From contig NZ_JAMZEC010000001.1 in assembly GCF_024172185.1 (NCBI RefSeq), positions 4,980,001 through 5,044,000 on the forward strand: DNA of 64,000 bases, written 5' to 3'. Position numbers and translations under genes: made by a program. Each line of letters starts with the position of its first letter. Positions within the stretch are counted from its first letter, which is position 1. Positions 43,837 through 51,875 of this stretch are shown here, piece after piece. The DNA is from Nonomuraea roseoviolacea subsp. carminata. Its GTDB lineage: Bacteria > Actinomycetota > Actinomycetes > Streptosporangiales > Streptosporangiaceae. The notes below the pieces were generated by a model. It was given only the letters and a program-made list of their open reading frames with translations. It made no database searches and was not told the origin of the DNA.

Positions 43837-44811
43837 GTGGAGACGAGCGCGGAAGAGCAACTGATCGGACCGCTGCTCCTCGCGCGCGGCACCATCGACC
43901 GGTCGTCGGCCCTGCGCGCCGACGCCGCGTGGCTGGAACGTGCCTGGGCCGCGCCGACCACCCGGGTGCTCGTCATCCAGGACGGCCAGACCCTGGTCCG
44001 GCGCACCGGCGACGAGGTGCGGGCGGTGCTGTTCGGCCCGGACGAGGCGCCGCCCGGCGAGCGCTACCTGCTCGGCGTCGAGGGCGACGTGGCCTACTTC
44101 GCGGTCGCGGCGGCGCTGCCCGGCGCGGCCGGCGGCGACCTCAACGGCCGGGTCACGGTCCCGATGAGCCTGCTGGACGCGCCCGAGGGCGAGCCCGTCG
44201 CCGCGGGCCTGCGCCAGGCGGGCGGCCTGCTCGGCGACCGCGATGCGGGACTGCTGGTCTACGCGGTGGCGCTGGAGGCGTGGCACTCGGCCCACGAGTA
44301 CTGCCCCCGCTGCGGCAGCCGCACCGAGGTGCGCGCCGGCGGCCACATCCGGGTCTGCCCGCGCGACTCCAGCCAGCACTTCCCGCGCGTCGACCCGGCC
44401 GTGATCATGCTGGTGCGCGACCGCGACGACCGATGCCTGCTGGCCCGCGGCCCGCAGTGGCCGGAGGGCCGGCTGTCCATCCTGGCCGGGTTCGTGGAGC
44501 CGGGCGAGTCGCTGGAGCACGCGGTGATCCGGGAGGTGGCCGAGGAGGTCGGGGTCCAGGTCGCCAACCCGCGCTACCTCGGCAGCCAGCCCTGGCCGTT
44601 CCCGCGCAGCCTCATGCTCGGTTTCTTCGCCGAGGCCCTGACGACCACGCTCACCCCCGACGCCGAGGAGATCGCCGAGGCCCGCTGGTTCTCCCGCGAG
44701 GAGCTGGCCGAGGCCCTGGCGTCCGGCGAGGTGCGCCTGCCGCCGCCCGTCTCCATCGCCCGCCGCCTCATCGAGACCTGGTACGGCGAACACCTCACGG
44801 GCGACTGGTAG
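43837..44811 (+). CDS. nudC: NADH/NAD-capped RNA pyrophosphatase NudC
   Basis: 324 residues from GTG 43837 (GGGAAGGGTGGG upstream; an in-frame ATG at 43807 is less likely). A zinc-ribbon segment EYCPRCGSRTEVRAGGHIRV then CPRD has three Cys, the fourth ligand position not being Cys. The Nudix box GFVEPGESLEHAVIREVAEE then VGV is intact, followed by the NudC-type SQPWPFPRSLMLGF motif. It hydrolyses NAD(H) to NMN(H) and AMP and can remove NAD caps from RNA. It is the Rv3199c equivalent, normally beside adnB; here the siderophore operon separates them. Confidence 0.94.
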   Translation: METSAEEQLIGPLLLARGTIDRSSALRADAAWLERAWAAPTTRVLVIQDGQTLVRRTGDEVRAVLFGPDEAPPGERYLLGVEGDVAYFAVAAALPGAAGGDLNGRVTVPMSLLDAPEGEPVAAGLRQAGGLLGDRDAGLLVYAVALEAWHSAHEYCPRCGSRTEVRAGGHIRVCPRDSSQHFPRVDPAVIMLVRDRDDRCLLARGPQWPEGRLSILAGFVEPGESLEHAVIREVAEEVGVQVANPRYLGSQPWPFPRSLMLGFFAEALTTTLTPDAEEIAEARWFSREELAEALASGEVRLPPPVSIARRLIETWYGEHLTGDW

Positions 44812-44872
44812 ACCGCCGCCACCGTCGGGACCACAAGACCGCGCGTCCGGCTCGGCAGATGGTCAGGTGACG

Positions 44873-44903
44873 AGGACCCGGGCCGCTGAGCGGCACGGGT
44901 CCT
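44873..44903. terminator. Terminator between nudC and mycoredoxin
   Basis: Stem AGGACCCG/CGGGTCCT (44873-44880 with 44896-44903) enclosing GCCGC/GCGGC, in the 122-bp gap between convergent genes, so usable by both. Confidence 0.65.
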
Positions 44904-44933
44904 GGGCGTCGTCGTGGGGCGTCGTGGTGGAGG

Positions 44934-45182
44934 TCAGGCCGCTTCGAGGAGGGCCTTGACCTCGCGGGCCGACGGGTTGGTGCGGACGACGCGGCCCGAC
45001 GGGGTCTCGATCACGACTGTCGGCACGGTCTGGTTGCCGTTGTTGACGCTCATCACGAACTCCGCGGCGGCGGGGTCACGCTCGATGTCGACCTCGGTGA
45101 ACGGAATGCCCTCGCGGGTGAGCTGCGACTTCAGCCACTTGCAGGGCCCGCACCACGTGGTGCTGTAGACGGTGAGCGCCAT
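44934..45182 (-). CDS. mrx1: Mycoredoxin (glutaredoxin-like)
   Basis: An 82-residue thioredoxin-fold protein with active site TTWCGPCKWLK (CxxC at residues 11-14), cis-Pro TVPTVVIET near 55 and GRVVRTNPSAREV. It reduces mycothiol-mixed disulfides. Mycobacterial Mrx1 carries a different middle pair, but CGPC versions are common elsewhere in actinomycetes. It is the Rv3198A equivalent by position (between nudC and uvrD2), although here it is on the minus strand. ATG 45182, ribosome site GGAGGGA 5 nt upstream. Confidence 0.9.
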   Translation of the reverse strand: MALTVYSTTWCGPCKWLKSQLTREGIPFTEVDIERDPAAAEFVMSVNNGNQTVPTVVIETPSGRVVRTNPSAREVKALLEAA

Positions 45183-45272
45183 GTCGGACGAATCCCTCCA
45201 AGGTCAAGGAGACGGGGCGCTCGGTTCAACACGGAAGGGCCCGCGCTCATTCCTCGCCTGCGCGGCTCCGGG

Positions 45273-46208
45273 TCAGAGCTGGCCGCCGAGCCGGTCCGCG
45301 ATCCACTGGTGCACCTGCTCGGCGATGCCCGGCAGCCGGTACAGCGGAGCGCTGTGGGCCGTGCCCGGCGCCGTGATGACCGTCACCGGCACCCCGACCT
45401 GGCCGAGCATCTGCTTGAGGAGCTGGCTCTGCGCGGGCGGCACGAACTCGTCGTCGGAGTGGACCGTCAGCATCGGCGCGTCGTGGCGGCTGGCGTGCCA
45501 GGCCACCTCCATGCTGGCCCAGACGCGCGAGCAGCGGCCCTTGGGCTCGCACCCGCCGGCCAGCTTGATCGCGGCGGCGCGCAGCCGGCGCTTGTACGGG
45601 TCGGTGGAGACGGCGCCGTCGGTGTAGGCGCGCAGCGGCGACACGATGGGGGACAGGCCGACCACGCCCTTGAGCCCGTTCATGCCGTCGCCGTACGTGC
45701 CGACCGAGGCCGCCAGGTGACCGCCGGCCGAGAAGCCGACGACCACGAAGTTCTTCATGTCGAAGCCCCAGCGCTCGGCGTGCTTGCGGGCGAGCTGGAT
45801 GGCCGCCAGCACGTCGGTGCGCTGCGCGGGCCAGGCCGCCTGCCCCGAGAGCCGGTAGTTGAGGTTGAAGACCGTGTAGCCGAGGTCGGCGTAGCCGCGG
45901 GCGATCGTGGTCATCTGCCGCTTGTCGCCGGCGGACCACCAGCCGCCGTGGATGAGGAAGATCCCGGGCCGCTGCTCGCCGTCGGCGTTCCACCAGACGT
46001 CCATGTCCTGGCGGCGCTGCTGGCCGTACGCGACGGTCTCGTACGCGAGGCTGGTCAGCGCGGACGGGTCGGGCGTGGTCACGGGACCCGGTGTCGGGTC
46101 CTTGACCGCGACGGCGGCGGGCGCGGCGGCGGCCGGCGCGGCGACGGCCGAGGTGGTGCCGGTGACGGCGGCGAGTGCGAGAGCCCCCACGAGAACCGCT
46201 GTGCGCAC
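45273..46208 (-). CDS. Secreted alpha/beta hydrolase (esterase/lipase-like)
   Basis: 311 residues. Signal peptide RTAVLVGALALAAVTGTTSA (cleavage after an Ala-rich stretch), then a carboxylesterase/BD-FAE-like fold: oxyanion motif IFLIHGGWWSAGDKRQ near 110, nucleophile VVVGFSAGGHLAAS (Ser near 183), acid in LTVHSDDEFVPP near 255, His in APGTAHSAPL near 290. GTG 46208 is preceded by GGGGGAAAGGAAG. It is exported, so it probably acts on extracellular esters; substrate unknown. It is divergent to uvrD2 and unrelated to the neighbouring repair genes. Confidence 0.88.
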   Translation of the reverse strand: MRTAVLVGALALAAVTGTTSAVAAPAAAAPAAVAVKDPTPGPVTTPDPSALTSLAYETVAYGQQRRQDMDVWWNADGEQRPGIFLIHGGWWSAGDKRQMTTIARGYADLGYTVFNLNYRLSGQAAWPAQRTDVLAAIQLARKHAERWGFDMKNFVVVGFSAGGHLAASVGTYGDGMNGLKGVVGLSPIVSPLRAYTDGAVSTDPYKRRLRAAAIKLAGGCEPKGRCSRVWASMEVAWHASRHDAPMLTVHSDDEFVPPAQSQLLKQMLGQVGVPVTVITAPGTAHSAPLYRLPGIAEQVHQWIADRLGGQL

Positions 46209-46351
46209 GGTCTTCCTTTCCCCCATGCACGTGGTCGGCCCCATTGTGCGGGAAAAGACCAGTTCTTTGCATCTCGGTGACGTTGAACGGATGACGGCCC
46301 GCATGTTGCCAGAATGGGACGGTCAGCGCCACCGGCTGGGAGGATTGACAG

Positions 46352-48406
46352 GTGAGCAGCGTGGACGACGTCCTGTCCGGCCTCGATCCGGAGCAACGCG
46401 CGGTCGCCGAGGCCGTGCGCGGTCCTGTGTGCGTTCTGGCTGGTGCGGGCACCGGCAAGACCCGGGCGATCACCCATCGCATCGCGCACGCGGTGCGCAG
46501 CGGGGTGGTCGACGCGCCGAGCGTGCTGGCCGTGACTTTCACCACACGGGCGGCCGGCGAGCTGCGGCAGAGGCTGCGCGCGCTGGGCGCGCCGGGGGTG
46601 CAGGCGCGCACGTTCCACGCGGCGGCGCTGCGCCAGCTCACCTACTTCTGGCCGCGGGTGATCGGCGGCGAGGCGCCGTCGGTGATCGAGTCCAAGCTGC
46701 CGGTGCTGTCGGAGGCGTGCCGCCGGCTGCGCCGCGGCGCCGACCGGTCGGAGCTGCGCGACATCGCCTCCGAGGTCGAGTGGGCCAAGGTCACCCAAAT
46801 CGGCCCCGAGGACTACGCGGCGGCCGCGGCCAAGTACAACCGCACACCGCCGGTGCCGGCCGAGGAGCTGGCGCGGCTCTACGACGCGTACGAGCAGATC
46901 AGGCGCGAGCGGCACCTGGTCGACTTCGAGACGATCCTGGAGCTGACCGCGGCGGTGATGACCGAGCACCAGGAGGTGGCGGCGCAGATCCGCCAGCAGT
47001 ACCGCTACTTCGTGGTCGACGAGTACCAGGACGTCAACCCGCTGCAGAAGCTGCTGCTCGACACCTGGCTCGGCGGGCGCGACGACGTGTGCGTGGTCGG
47101 CGACCCCAACCAGACGATCTACTCCTTCACCGGCGCCACGCCCCGCTACCTGACCGGGTTCGCCGTCGAGCACCCCGACGCGGCCGTGATCAAGCTGGTG
47201 CGCGACTACCGCTCGACCCCGCAGGTGGTCGACCTGGCCAACCTCGTCATCGCCAAGGGCCGCTCGCCGCACCGCCTGGAGCTGGTCGCGCAGCGGCCCG
47301 ACGGGCCCAGGCCGGGCTTCCACGAGTACGACGACGAGCCCGCCGAGGCCGCCGGGGTCGCCCGGGCGATCAGGAAGCTGCTCGACCAGGGCGTGCCGTC
47401 CCGCGAGATCGCCGTGCTGTTCCGCACCAACTCCCAGTCGGAGGCCTACGAGGAGGCCCTGGCCAAGGCCGAGCTGCCCTACGTGGTGCGCGGCGGCGAG
47501 CGATTCTTCGAGCGCCCCGAGGTGCGCCAGGCCGTCGTCCTGCTGCGCGGGGCGGCCCGGTCGGCCTCGGACGAGCCGCTGGCCTCGGAGGTCCACCACA
47601 TCCTCGCCGGCCTCGGCCTGACCCCGGCGCCGCCCGGCGGTGGCAAGGCCCGCGAGAAGTGGGAGTCGCTGCGGGCGCTGGCCGACCTGGCCGAGGACAT
47701 GGCGGCCGAGGGGGCCGACCTGCACGGGTTCGTCGCCGAGCTGGAGCGGCGCGCCTCCGAGCAGCACGCGCCGCCGGTCGAGGGCGTCACGCTGGCCTCC
47801 CTGCACGCCGCCAAGGGCCTGGAGTGGGACGCGGTGTTCCTGGTGGGCCTGACCGACGGCATGCTGCCGATCGTCTACGCGGAGACGCCCGAGCAGATTG
47901 AGGAGGAGCGCCGCCTTCTCTATGTGGGCATCACCCGGGCCCGGCAGCACCTGACGCTGTCGTGGGCGCTGTCGCGGGCGCCCGGGGGACGCAAGGGGCG
48001 CCGGCCGTCCCGCTTCCTCGACGGCCTGACCGGCCGCGCCTCCTCCTCCGCCGCCGCCCGGCCGCCGGGCCCGGCGCGCGAGCGGCGGCAGGTGGCCGCT
48101 CCGGTGAGCTGCCGGATCTGCGCGAAGACGCTCGTGGCCGCGGCCGAGCAGAAGCTGGGCCGCTGCGCCACCTGCCCGGCCGACTACGACGAGGATCTGC
48201 TGGAGAGCCTGAAGGCGTGGCGCACGGCCACGGCCAAGGAGGGCAAGATCCCGCCGTACGTCGTCTTCACGGACGTGACGCTGCAGGCGATCGCCGAGCG
48301 GGTGCCGCGCACCGAGCAGGAGCTGCTGTCGATCCCGGGCGTCGGCCGGGTCAAGCTCGACCGGTACGGCGAGGCCGTGCTGTCCCTGTGCCGCTCCGCC
48401 TCATGA
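46352..48406 (+). CDS. uvrD2: UvrD2-type SF1 DNA helicase with HRDC domain
   Basis: 684 residues. Motor motifs: Walker A VLAGAGTGKTRAIT near 30, TFTTRAAGELRQRL, FVVDEYQDVNPLQ near 225, GDPNQTIYSFTGA, LVRDYRSTPQ, LHAAKGLEWDAVFLVGLTD near 485 and LLYVGITRARQHL. After the motor come a CRIC...CATC tetracysteine zinc module (about 590-610) and a C-terminal HRDC domain (PRTEQELLSIPGVGRVKLDR). This is the architecture of mycobacterial UvrD2 (Rv3198c), in which the tetracysteine links motor and HRDC. GTG 46352 follows GGGAGGA. Repair/replication-associated 3'-5' helicase. Confidence 0.95.
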   Translation: MSSVDDVLSGLDPEQRAVAEAVRGPVCVLAGAGTGKTRAITHRIAHAVRSGVVDAPSVLAVTFTTRAAGELRQRLRALGAPGVQARTFHAAALRQLTYFWPRVIGGEAPSVIESKLPVLSEACRRLRRGADRSELRDIASEVEWAKVTQIGPEDYAAAAAKYNRTPPVPAEELARLYDAYEQIRRERHLVDFETILELTAAVMTEHQEVAAQIRQQYRYFVVDEYQDVNPLQKLLLDTWLGGRDDVCVVGDPNQTIYSFTGATPRYLTGFAVEHPDAAVIKLVRDYRSTPQVVDLANLVIAKGRSPHRLELVAQRPDGPRPGFHEYDDEPAEAAGVARAIRKLLDQGVPSREIAVLFRTNSQSEAYEEALAKAELPYVVRGGERFFERPEVRQAVVLLRGAARSASDEPLASEVHHILAGLGLTPAPPGGGKAREKWESLRALADLAEDMAAEGADLHGFVAELERRASEQHAPPVEGVTLASLHAAKGLEWDAVFLVGLTDGMLPIVYAETPEQIEEERRLLYVGITRARQHLTLSWALSRAPGGRKGRRPSRFLDGLTGRASSSAAARPPGPARERRQVAAPVSCRICAKTLVAAAEQKLGRCATCPADYDEDLLESLKAWRTATAKEGKIPPYVVFTDVTLQAIAERVPRTEQELLSIPGVGRVKLDRYGEAVLSLCRSAS

Positions 48407-48481
48407 CCGACCCGGTTTGGGGGAGAGGTTGGCGACAAGTCAGACTTGCCGTACCAAACTTGCACGTCCTGAGGGGGACCC

Positions 48482-49354
48482 GTGAACGAGGCGCTGAAGG
48501 AGCTGCTCGACCTTCTCGACCTTGAGCAGATCGAGCTCGACATCTTCCGCGGGCGCAGCCCCGAGGAGCGCATCCAGCGGGTCTTCGGCGGACAGGTCGC
48601 AGCCCAGGCGCTCGTCGCGGCCGGCCGCACGGCGCCCTCGGACCGCGCGGTCCACTCGCTGCACGCCTACTTCATCAGGCCGGGCGACCCGTCCGTCCCG
48701 ATCGTGTACAACGTCGAGCGGGTGCGCGACGGGCGCTCCTTCACCACCCGCCGCGTCGTGGCCATCCAGCACGGCAAGGCCATCTTCACCATGTCGGCCT
48801 CGTTCCACATCTTCGAGGAGGGGCTGGAGCATCAGGCGTCGGTCATGCCCGAGGTGCCCGACCCAGCGACGCTGCCGACCTTCCAGGACCGCATGTACGC
48901 GCTGGTGGGCGACCGGCCGGAGTACCGCGACTGGCTCTCCCGGCCCCGGCCGGTGGACGCCCGCTACGCCACGCCGCTGACCTGGGAGGCCCACCGCAAC
49001 CCCGAGCTGCGCAGCGCCAAGACCAACGTGTGGTTCCGCTACGACGCCGACCTGCCCGACGACCCGCTGCTGCACGTGGTGCTGGCCGCCTATGCCTCCG
49101 ACTTCACGCTCGTCGACACGGTCCTGCTCGCCCACGGCATGGCCTGGGGCGCCTCCGACCTCCAGGGCGCCTCGCTGGATCACGCCATGTGGTTCCACCG
49201 GCCGTTCCGGGCCGACGACTGGCTGCTGTACGCGCAGCAGTCGCCGTGGGCGGGAGGGGCCCGCGGGCTCGCGCGCGGTGAGATGTTCACCGCGTCCGGT
49301 GACCTCGTCGTGTCCGTCGTACAGGAGGCGATGATCCGTGTCACGAAGTCGTGA
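48482..49354 (+). CDS. tesB: Acyl-CoA thioesterase II (TesB family)
   Basis: 290 residues, double hot-dog fold. Seen: RVFGGQVAAQALVAA near 37, SLHAYFIRPGDPSVPIVYNV near 60, RDGRSFTTRRVVAIQHGKAI near 85, AAYASDFTLVDTVLLAHG near 205 (catalytic Asp), SLDHAMWFHRPFRADDWLLY near 237 and GLARGEMFTASGDLV. It hydrolyses medium- to long-chain acyl-CoA. GTG 48482 follows GAGGGGGA. It lies between uvrD2 and whiB7 on the same strand and ends only 11 bp before the whiB7 promoter. Confidence 0.95.
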   Translation: MNEALKELLDLLDLEQIELDIFRGRSPEERIQRVFGGQVAAQALVAAGRTAPSDRAVHSLHAYFIRPGDPSVPIVYNVERVRDGRSFTTRRVVAIQHGKAIFTMSASFHIFEEGLEHQASVMPEVPDPATLPTFQDRMYALVGDRPEYRDWLSRPRPVDARYATPLTWEAHRNPELRSAKTNVWFRYDADLPDDPLLHVVLAAYASDFTLVDTVLLAHGMAWGASDLQGASLDHAMWFHRPFRADDWLLYAQQSPWAGGARGLARGEMFTASGDLVVSVVQEAMIRVTKS

Positions 49355-49365
49355 AATCGCAGGTG

Positions 49366-49404
49366 GAAAATAGGTTGCCGGTTTCTGCGTTCCCGGTTTA
49401 GGGT
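49366..49404 (+). promoter_or_regulatory. whiB7 promoter with AT-rich activator site
   Basis: An AT block GAAAATA (49366-49372) sits directly upstream of a -35-like TTGCCG (49375-49380); the -10-like TAGGGT (49399-49404) follows after 18 bp. WhiB7 is known to bind SigA and an AT-rich stretch just upstream of the -35, so this is the expected autoregulated promoter. Confidence 0.7.
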
Positions 49405-49462
49405 CATGGTCAAGCAAGTCGGACGGTCCTGTCCGGCGATCCGTAGATGGAGGTGAGTCCCA

Positions 49463-49723
49463 GTGATCAGCATCAACATGTCGGCCACGCAGTGGCTCGC
49501 TTCCGCATGCCGTAGCACGGTGAGGCTCGCCGATGGGCCGGCCAAGCTGCGGCAGGAGAAGTCTGCCCGCAGCCAGGCTCCCGTCTACGCGCGCGTCCAC
49601 CTGGGCGCCGCCGCCCCGAGTGCCCCGGCTGCCGCCGCAGGCGCCGACGTGCCGACCCAGCAGATCACCAAGGGTGGAATGCGCGGTCCGCAACCCTGGA
49701 GGGATGCTCCGGTCACAACCTGA
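49463..49723 (+). CDS. Upstream ORF in the whiB7 leader
   Basis: An 86-codon frame from GTG 49463 with a strong GGAGGTGAG site, starting MISINMSATQWLASACRST and ending PQPWRDAPVTT. It ends 20 bp before the intrinsic terminator upstream of whiB7. The sequence is low in recognisable structure (Ala-rich centre). Known whiB7 leaders use a uORF whose stalled or slow translation alters folding of the downstream terminator. This frame occupies that role here and is unusually long. It probably acts by being translated rather than through its product. Confidence 0.65.
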   Translation: MISINMSATQWLASACRSTVRLADGPAKLRQEKSARSQAPVYARVHLGAAAPSAPAAAAGADVPTQQITKGGMRGPQPWRDAPVTT

Positions 49724-49743
49724 CCGGCACAGAGCAGCCCCCA

Positions 49744-49785
49744 GGCCGCGGATCCGCACCAAGGATCCGCGGCCTTCTTGTTTGT
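49744..49785 (+). terminator. whiB7 attenuator (intrinsic terminator)
   Basis: A perfect 12-bp stem GGCCGCGGATCC/GGATCCGCGGCC (49744-49755 with 49763-49774), 7-nt loop, followed by TTCTTGTTTGT. It stands between the uORF stop and the whiB7 start, so it should block read-through unless translation of the uORF is disturbed (for example by ribosome antibiotics). Confidence 0.9.
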
Positions 49786-49852
49786 CCGTGATCCCCGACC
49801 ACCTACGAGGTGCCCGACCAAGATCAACAGGATCGAATCAAAGGAGACACAG

Positions 49853-50122
49853 ATGGGGGCCAAGACGATCATGGACCTGATCGACGAAGCCAAGATCCCC
49901 TGTCGTACCGACCCTGACCTGTGGTTCGCCGAATCGCCGCAGGACGTGGAGTTCGCCAAGACGCTCTGCGGCGGCTGCCCCATCCAGAAGGCCTGCCTGG
50001 CCCGCGCGCTCGAGCGCGAGGAGCCGTGGGGCGTCTGGGGCGGCGAGCTGATCCTCCGGGGCGTCGTCGTGCCCCGTAAGCGGCCCCGCGGGCGTCCCCG
50101 CAAGCACCCGGTCGCTGCCTGA
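49853..50122 (+). CDS. whiB7: WhiB7, Fe-S transcription activator of intrinsic antibiotic resistance
   Basis: 89 residues from ATG 49853, with AAAGGAGA 5 nt upstream. Four Fe-S cysteines: IPCRTDPDLWF, then KTLCGGCPIQKACLARAL. The beta-turn GVWGGE follows, and the C-terminal AT-hook RKRPRGRPRKHP distinguishes WhiB7 from other Wbl proteins. It binds SigA and switches on resistance genes (ribosome protection, efflux). Its own leader carries a promoter, uORF and attenuator, so its expression is expected to rise on translation inhibition. Position after uvrD2 matches mycobacteria. Confidence 0.97.
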   Translation: MGAKTIMDLIDEAKIPCRTDPDLWFAESPQDVEFAKTLCGGCPIQKACLARALEREEPWGVWGGELILRGVVVPRKRPRGRPRKHPVAA

Positions 50123-50168
50123 CCCACCTTTCCGTACCGCAGTTCTTCATCAGAAAGCAGACAAAGCA

Positions 50169-50363
50169 ATGAGCATCGGAATCATCCACAGCCTCGAAGT
50201 GCCGCATCTGAGCCATGACCTGATCAACGACCGAATACAAACCCTCCACCGCGAGGCGGAGGAGCAGCGGCTCATCGCCGGCGTCCAGCGCGTGGAGCGG
50301 GCGCGGCGACAGGTCCAGCGGGCCAACGAACGGCTGCGCAGGGCTCTGAACCGCCAGGTGTGA
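50169..50363 (+). CDS. 64-residue helical protein downstream of whiB7
   Basis: MSIGIIHSLEVPHLSHDLIN followed by a highly charged helix (REAEEQRLIAGVQRVERARR, QVQRANERLRRAL) that looks like a coiled coil. ATG 50169 with a weak AGAAAG site. It starts 46 bp after whiB7 with no terminator between them, so is probably co-transcribed with it and induced under the same conditions. I recognise no family; the basic coiled coil could bind RNA or ribosomes, but this is speculation. Confidence 0.6.
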   Translation: MSIGIIHSLEVPHLSHDLINDRIQTLHREAEEQRLIAGVQRVERARRQVQRANERLRRALNRQV

Positions 50364-50366
50364 CGC

Positions 50367-50395
50367 GGAGATCCTGCCGCCGGCGCAGGATCTCC
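50367..50395 (+). terminator. Hairpin after the whiB7 downstream gene
   Basis: A perfect 11-bp stem GGAGATCCTGC/GCAGGATCTCC (50367-50377 with 50385-50395), 4 bp after the stop codon. Confidence 0.7.
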
Positions 50396-50415
50396 CGTCC
50401 ACGGCCATGAATGAC

Positions 50416-50450
50416 AAGGGGCCGGGCGCGAACGTCGCGCCCGGCCCCTT
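50416..50450. terminator. Strong bidirectional terminator
   Basis: A perfect 15-bp stem AAGGGGCCGGGCGCG/CGCGCCCGGCCCCTT (50416-50430 with 50436-50450) with loop AACGT, 18 bp from the convergent serine hydrolase stop. It insulates the whiB7 unit from the opposite gene. Confidence 0.9.
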
Positions 50451-50468
50451 CCCGTTGTCCCGGAAGTG

Positions 50469-51734
50469 TCAGAAGTACCGGGAAGTGAGGTCCGTCGTCG
50501 GCCACGTCCGCACCGCGCTGGCCGCCTGGCCGAGGATCGGGTCGATCGAGTCGAAGTCGGGGCTGCCCGTCTCCTCACGCCGGTTGAAGATCGCGCAGTA
50601 GCTGACGCCGTTCTGGATCCGGGCGAGGAAGCTGAACGTGCCCGGCATCGACCCGGTGTGCCAGGTGTTGAGCGTGCCCACGTTGTTGTTGCGCACGCTC
50701 CAGCCGAAGCCGTACCACGAGCCGCCCGAGTTCATCCCGATCTCCGGCTTGGCGAAGATCCGCGACAGCGACGTGGAGTTGAGCACCGTCCCGGCCTTGT
50801 CGAAGACGAAGCCCCACTTGACCAGGTCCACGGCCGAGGCCAGCCAGCCGCCGTTCGCGTCCTGGTTGGGCATGTTGAACCCGCCGTACGGGTACGGCAC
50901 GACGTTGCCCGAGTCGTCGAGCACCGTCTTGTTGGTGAACTTCGAGCTGTAGGTGACCTCGCTCGTCCCGGTCTCCGCCAGCAGGCTGCGGCCGAGCTTC
51001 ATCCGGGTGATGCCGGCCGGCGCCAGCAGCTTCTGCTTGACGTACGCCTCGTAGCTCATCCCGGACACCTTCTCGATGATCCGGCCGAGCAGCATGTAGC
51101 CGTAGTTGCTGTAGGCGTACTTCGTGCCCGGGTCGTAGTCGAGCTTCCTGGCCGTGGCCCACTTGATGATGTCGGCGTGGTCGATCGGCAGCGAGATCCC
51201 GAGCGATGCGGCGATCGTGTGGTCGGCCCAGAGCTGGTCCGGCGACACCGCGCGGTCCCAGCCGCCCAGGTGCTGGAGCAGCCGGGTCACGGTCACCTCG
51301 GCCAGGCGGGGGTCGGCGTCGGCCGACAGGCCCAGCAGCGTCGTGACCGGCGCCGTGAGGCTCAGCTTGCCGTCCTGGGCGAGCCGGGCGATGGCGGCAC
51401 CGGTGATGTTCTTGCTCAGGCTCGCGATCCGGAACAACGACGTCGGCTGCACCATGGAGATGAACCTCGGCTTGCCGGGCAGGATCTTGCTGTACGAGCC
51501 GTAGCCGCGGGCCAGCAGGATCTTGCCGTTCTTGGCGACGGCGAGCTGGGCGCAGCTGATCTCCCGCTCGGTGACGTACTTCTGCATCGCCTGGTCGAAG
51601 GCGGCCAGCGAGCTCGGCGCGACGCCGGTGGCCGGCAAGGAGGACGCCGCCCGCGCGGGCCGGGCGCCGAGCGCGATGGCGGGCACCGCCGCGGCACCCG
51701 TCTGGAGCAGGCGTCGTCGGCTCAGCGTAGTCAT
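50469..51734 (-). CDS. Tat-exported serine hydrolase (class C beta-lactamase family)
   Basis: 421 residues. Twin-arginine signal SRRRLLQTGAAAVPAIALGA, then a beta-lactamase/D-aminopeptidase-type fold: SxxK in RIASLSKNITG (nucleophile Ser near 108), YxN in YAYSNYGYMLLG near 215, and the third motif HTGSMPGTF near 365. It may act as a D-Ala-D-Ala peptidase, esterase or beta-lactamase-like enzyme; the family is too broad to choose. ATG 51734 is preceded by AGAGGGGAC. It is exported folded and lies opposite the whiB7 unit. Confidence 0.9.
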   Translation of the reverse strand: MTTLSRRRLLQTGAAAVPAIALGARPARAASSLPATGVAPSSLAAFDQAMQKYVTEREISCAQLAVAKNGKILLARGYGSYSKILPGKPRFISMVQPTSLFRIASLSKNITGAAIARLAQDGKLSLTAPVTTLLGLSADADPRLAEVTVTRLLQHLGGWDRAVSPDQLWADHTIAASLGISLPIDHADIIKWATARKLDYDPGTKYAYSNYGYMLLGRIIEKVSGMSYEAYVKQKLLAPAGITRMKLGRSLLAETGTSEVTYSSKFTNKTVLDDSGNVVPYPYGGFNMPNQDANGGWLASAVDLVKWGFVFDKAGTVLNSTSLSRIFAKPEIGMNSGGSWYGFGWSVRNNNVGTLNTWHTGSMPGTFSFLARIQNGVSYCAIFNRREETGSPDFDSIDPILGQAASAVRTWPTTDLTSRYF

Positions 51735-51875
51735 GATGTCCCCTCTAGCCTCAACTGCAACATTAGGGACCTTTACTACCACAGTCAGTAGATAAGCCTC
51801 CTTGCGAGCGGCCGGGATCGGCCTATGATCCCGGGGTTCCCCGACCGTCCCCGGCCCCGAAGGGACTCCTGCCAC

